Positions 61,091 through 64,000 of a stretch of DNA of 64,000 nucleotides are shown in pieces (positions within the stretch are counted from its first letter, which is position 1; the number at the start of each line of letters is the position of its first letter). The position numbers and the translations under genes were made by a program. Source of the DNA: Lymantria dispar (lineage: Eukaryota > Arthropoda > Insecta > Lepidoptera > Erebidae); the NCBI GenBank assembly GCA_032191425.1, contig CM063456.1:28288390-28352389 (forward strand), read 5' to 3'. The notes under the pieces were generated by a model. It saw nothing but the letters and a program-made list of their open reading frames with translations. It did not search any database and was not told where the DNA came from.

Positions 61091-62343
61091 TCATAATATC
61101 TTAATTTCGGCATTTCCACTCCATGCGCTTATATTGCATTCAGGGTTATCATGACCAAAACGTTTACACTTTTGACATTTAATAATAGGCTTTTTACAGC
61201 TAGATACTAAATGACCTATTTCGTGGCAATTATAACATTTCAAAATTTTATTAAAATCATTTCTTACAGGCTTACGGGAACCTTCATTTACAGGAAGCAG
61301 TAACCTCTTATTAGATTTATTGAATTGTTCATGTTTCACACTCCTTAAGTAACCTAATAACTTATCAACATTTTCAAAACCTACTGCCTCCGCTCCGTAC
61401 CGAACTGACCTGTCCTCTATTCCATACACAATATAATCAATTGCGTTCCTACCTACTATACCACATCTATGCAAGGCTATCAATTTATCATAATAATACT
61501 CTTCCAAATCATCACCAAACTTTGCCCTTTTCCCTAACATTTCTGTGAGCAAGTGACCATAATTCTCGTACGTTGGAAATGCACATTTAAGTTTATCTGT
61601 CCATTCTTCCCATGTAAGTAATATAGAAGGCTGTCCCTCGTACCATCTTCTTGCAGTGCCAACTAACTTTGGGAGGGCATAGTGCACAGTTTGCTTACTA
61701 TCCCAACCGTAAATTTCAAAGCATTCTTAACTTTATTTAACCATGTAACAATCGTTTGTTTTTTTGATTTAGGATCAAATTCTGGCACTACGTTACTGTC
61801 AGTGAACCTTTCTCTACTCTGTGGATTTACAGCTGTGATAAGTTGCAGACTCCTTAAGACATTTCAGTAATTCAGAATTCACTGTATCAACAGATGAAGG
61901 CTGCGGAGTCACAGGTGAAGACTCCCTGTCGATCTGCGTTTGGACTGGGCTACGTGACCTTACAACGCTCGCATCACGGGTAGTCTGAACTCTGTCACGC
62001 CTCTGTCTAGTACCTCTACAGTGTAGAGTCTATACTCTCTACTGTAACAATCTATTTTATCCTTTGATGACATAAACGATACCTGACCCTGCAAAGGCGG
62101 TGTTATAACTGACTTATATCTACACTTTTCATAGGACTCGATCCGTTCGGGTGATATTCTCGATCCTTGTTGTTTAGCATCATGATCTTCGGCGTAACGT
62201 GTTACTGGCGTACTATTTCCGTGCCTCGAAACATCGTCTCGCGTTCGGGGTCGGCTGCGTCTCGAGGCTTCTCCAAAATCAGGGCTCAAATGCCGTCCAA
62301 TAGGCCTTCGCCTACTTGTGGACCGGTTACTCGGCATCCTCAC
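61091..62343 (-). pseudogene. Ty3/Gypsy gag, decayed by frameshifts
   Basis: The minus-strand reading starts at ATG 62343 with an Arg/Ser-rich N-terminus. It then needs at least three phase changes, near 61960-62000, near 61845 and near 61725-61735, to follow the gag pattern. Conserved pieces are ERF...FDPKSK...WLNKVK (about 61820-61730), then HYALPKLVG and ARRWYEG just after 61687, a run of capsid-like sequence, and two zinc knuckles. Counting from 61687, these are C151-C154-H159-C164 and C171-C174-H179-C184. The last frame ends at TGA (61091-61093), and the protease fragment continues in the same phase. This is the nucleocapsid end of a Gypsy gag, but it is broken and old compared with the BEL element. 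Confidence 0.85.
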
Positions 62344-63587
62344 TCAATATATTTTTCAATCTATTGTCCAATGTACTGGAATTGAAATTCAAACAACGAG
62401 TATCTTTTTCCGCCAAAACATAGCAATCAGTGTTTTAATACAAACGAAATTTCATTATCGAGAAACTACATAACCACCGTGGTTATGCAACACCTAAGCT
62501 TTTCATTATTTAAAATAAAATCAGTAATATGAGAAAAGAAATGTGCCCGAGTTAATAGTTTTATTTAACACCTTTTCTTTTTACAATACCTATTGTAACG
62601 AATTTGTTAGCGAAAGATGAACAATATTTTAAAATTGTTACGATAACCAGAGATAATATGTATTATTATGATAATATTAAAAATAAAATATTTTAATCGT
62701 TCTAATAATTATTTACGTGCAAATATTTTACAGGATATGTCACACTAAATATTTATTACGTAGGAAGCTGACACGCAAGGGCGTCCATTGTGTGAAAGTT
62801 ATATCAACTTACACAAATATGAGTCAACCATTTACTCGCTTATGAAATTATCAATTAAATTACAAAACAATAATAAAGTCGGTTCACAAATTAAAATGTA
62901 TGTATCCGAACTAGCCGTATATGTAAGGTCGTAAGTGTTACTTGATAACATTTATACAACACTATACCATAACATACGTAGAATAAAGTTGATTATAAGA
63001 TTATTACATACCTCACTGTGGGCATACGTTCACACCAAGGTGGTATGATACATCTGAATTCCTTGGTGTTATCCCAGCTTCGGAATTGTTACAATTTGCC
63101 AATTGAAATATAAACGTGCTTGATAAACTTTTATTTATTCTCTGTATAATGCAGGATACAATTCTCTATTGATTATTTACAATTTGGTTGTTGAAAATTC
63201 GCTATTAATCAATATAGAACACAATTTTGAAAATACAGTAACGTAGAATGGCAACCATCTCTTATTTCTTAAAACCACACAAAGGAAGTACCGCCTGGCG
63301 GAAATGTATACAAAAGAGCGACATCTTTTTTAAATATTGCCGGAAGTCATTATTGAGCCACTTACTTACAATAATATAGTATAATAGTTATTAATATAAT
63401 AGTTATCTAAAAATATAAACCAATATTCTAGAATTAGGTATCAAAATTTACATGTTTTATAATAACTTAAACAACGAACAATACTTCAATTTAGATAAAA
63501 TATTCGAGCGTAGCGGAAGTTTATTACAATTAATGATGAATTTTTATTAAGTGTGAAATACTAATTATACATTTAAACATTATTTTC
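62344..63587. other. AT-rich region upstream of the Gypsy relic; no gene seen
   Basis: The minus-strand direction makes this the 5' side of the gag relic, where an LTR and leader would lie. I could not find a TG...CA LTR, a primer-binding site or a matching direct repeat downstream. It holds a near-perfect palindrome at 62469-62487. Short frames in it are not credible genes. Confidence 0.6.
62469..62487. repeat. Short palindrome
   Basis: CATAACCAC-C-GTGGTTATG has 9-bp arms around one base. Its role is unknown; it could be a protein-binding site of the parent element or a chance occurrence. Confidence 0.6.
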
Positions 63588-63727
63588 TTATCAAGCTAAC
63601 ACATGCGTAGTTCGCGCACTAGTCCTGTCTCTCTTACTCTCATGCAAAGGATGCGGATTATCAAGCTAACACATGCGTAGCTCGCGCACTAGTACTATCT
63701 CTCTTACTCTCATGCAAAGTATGCGGA
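63588..63727. repeat. 70-bp tandem duplication, two copies
   Basis: TTATCAAGCTAACACATGCG begins at 63588 and again at 63658. The two 70-bp units run to ATGCGG and differ at five positions by eye (for example GTAGTTCG/GTAGCTCG and TAGTCCTG/TAGTACTA). The sequence is less AT-rich than its surroundings. It lies about 190 bp inside the right end of the composite, where subterminal repeats of transposons often occur. Confidence 0.85.
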
Positions 63728-63916
63728 AAGAAATTGATGAATCCTGGCGAATTTAATAAGGATAATCGGATATTTTAATCGAATTATTGCATTGTCATCA
63801 GTCTTTGACAGGTGTGCAAAGTTTGAAATAAATCTGATCGTTCAAAGTAGGACAAAATCGAGCTCAAAGGGGTCGGTTACAAACATACATACAGGTGAAA
63901 CTAATAAAAGCGTGTT
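63728..63916. other. Right terminal region of the composite element
   Basis: No ORF is present. Read on the minus strand it begins AACACGCTTTTATTAGTTTC and continues with a stretch similar to the foldback loop (TTTCACCTGTA against CTTCACTTGTA, then GATTTTG...CACTT/TACTT and AGATTT). The shared stretch marks this as an end of the same repeat family. Confidence 0.6.
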
Positions 63917-64000
63917 AAATAGGGACTCGGGCGGCCAAAATCCGGGAGCGACGCGTCGTATGCCCGCGTGTGGGGTGTCTAAAAATCCGCCTCATCACGG
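63917..64000. repeat. 741-bp satellite array resumes
   Basis: The sequence continues the interrupted monomer at AAATAGGGACTCGGG. The next anchor is at 63960 and the window ends inside CCGCCTCATCACGG, a variant common in the 45-51 kb part. The array therefore continues beyond the window. Confidence 0.95.

Larger units (their letters stand above)
52533..63916. mobile_element. Nested composite insertion in the satellite (11384 bp)
   Basis: The monomer is cut inside its A-run: GTCGAAA at 52532 continues as AAATAGGG at 63917. Removing 11384 bp leaves exactly 741 bp between the anchors at 51835 and 63960, so no target duplication or loss is evident. Without the inner BEL element (7391 bp plus a 5-bp duplication) about 3988 bp remain. 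Both outer ends carry the same 10-bp motif facing inward, CACGCTTTTA at 52571 and TAAAAGCGTG at 63905. The interior holds a foldback, 65-bp tandem repeats, a Gypsy gag-protease relic and AT-rich DNA. I cannot assign the outer element to a known superfamily. It behaves as a terminal-inverted-motif element that has captured a Gypsy fragment, but several separate insertions are also possible. Confidence 0.7.

Noticed and set aside
60852..61154. 100-codon plus-strand ORF opposite the protease fragment
   Set aside because: Antisense to the recognisable protease and nucleocapsid frames.
62344..63916. 5' LTR of the Gypsy relic
   Set aside because: No TG...CA borders, primer-binding site or matching downstream direct repeat could be found.

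Overview
The window is insect nuclear DNA, most likely from a butterfly or moth. It contains no bacterial features. The mobile elements are animal types: a Helitron whose GC-rich terminus is very common in Lepidoptera, a BEL/Pao LTR retrotransposon and a Ty3/Gypsy relic. No conventional single-copy host gene is visible.

Layout. (1) Positions 1-52532 are a head-to-tail tandem array of a monomer of about 741 bp (734-742 bp). Sixty-eight monomer anchors (the ATGCCCGCG string) lie between 635 and 51835. The array resumes at 63917 and runs off the window end. Variant monomers are arranged in higher-order repeats: dimers, trimers and an 8-monomer block of 5920 bp. Every monomer carries a compact intron-like module (CAG|GTGACT, TACTAAT, T-rich tract, GCAG), a TATA-like string and several short ORFs on both strands. 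I do not regard those ORFs as proven genes. (2) Positions 35740-37345 are a 1606-bp Helitron on the minus strand, inserted in one monomer. Its remaining ORF joins an N-terminal arginine-rich region directly to the C-terminal end of a PIF1-type helicase. (3) Positions 52533-63916 are an 11384-bp insertion in another monomer, with no net target duplication. It is a nest: an unclassified AT-rich composite element of about 4 kb holds a foldback with 145-bp arms, three copies of a 65-bp repeat and a decayed Ty3/Gypsy gag-protease fragment on the minus strand. A young 7391-bp BEL/Pao retrotransposon (52629-60019) sits inside the foldback's left arm.

The BEL element looks recent. Its two 700-bp LTRs appear identical by eye, it has a 5-bp target duplication (ATAGT), and it has one long frame from gag to the end of integrase interrupted only by an in-frame TAG between gag and protease. 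The order of events is clear: array formation, then the Helitron and composite insertions, then BEL inside the composite. The Helitron and composite insertions cannot be ordered relative to each other.

The best candidate for an undescribed system is the 741-bp array itself. It is a long, homogenised, possibly transcribed repeat with a splice-competent-looking module in each unit. By analogy only, W-linked tandem piRNA-precursor repeats such as Bombyx Fem are a possible model. Nothing in the window proves transcription or W linkage.
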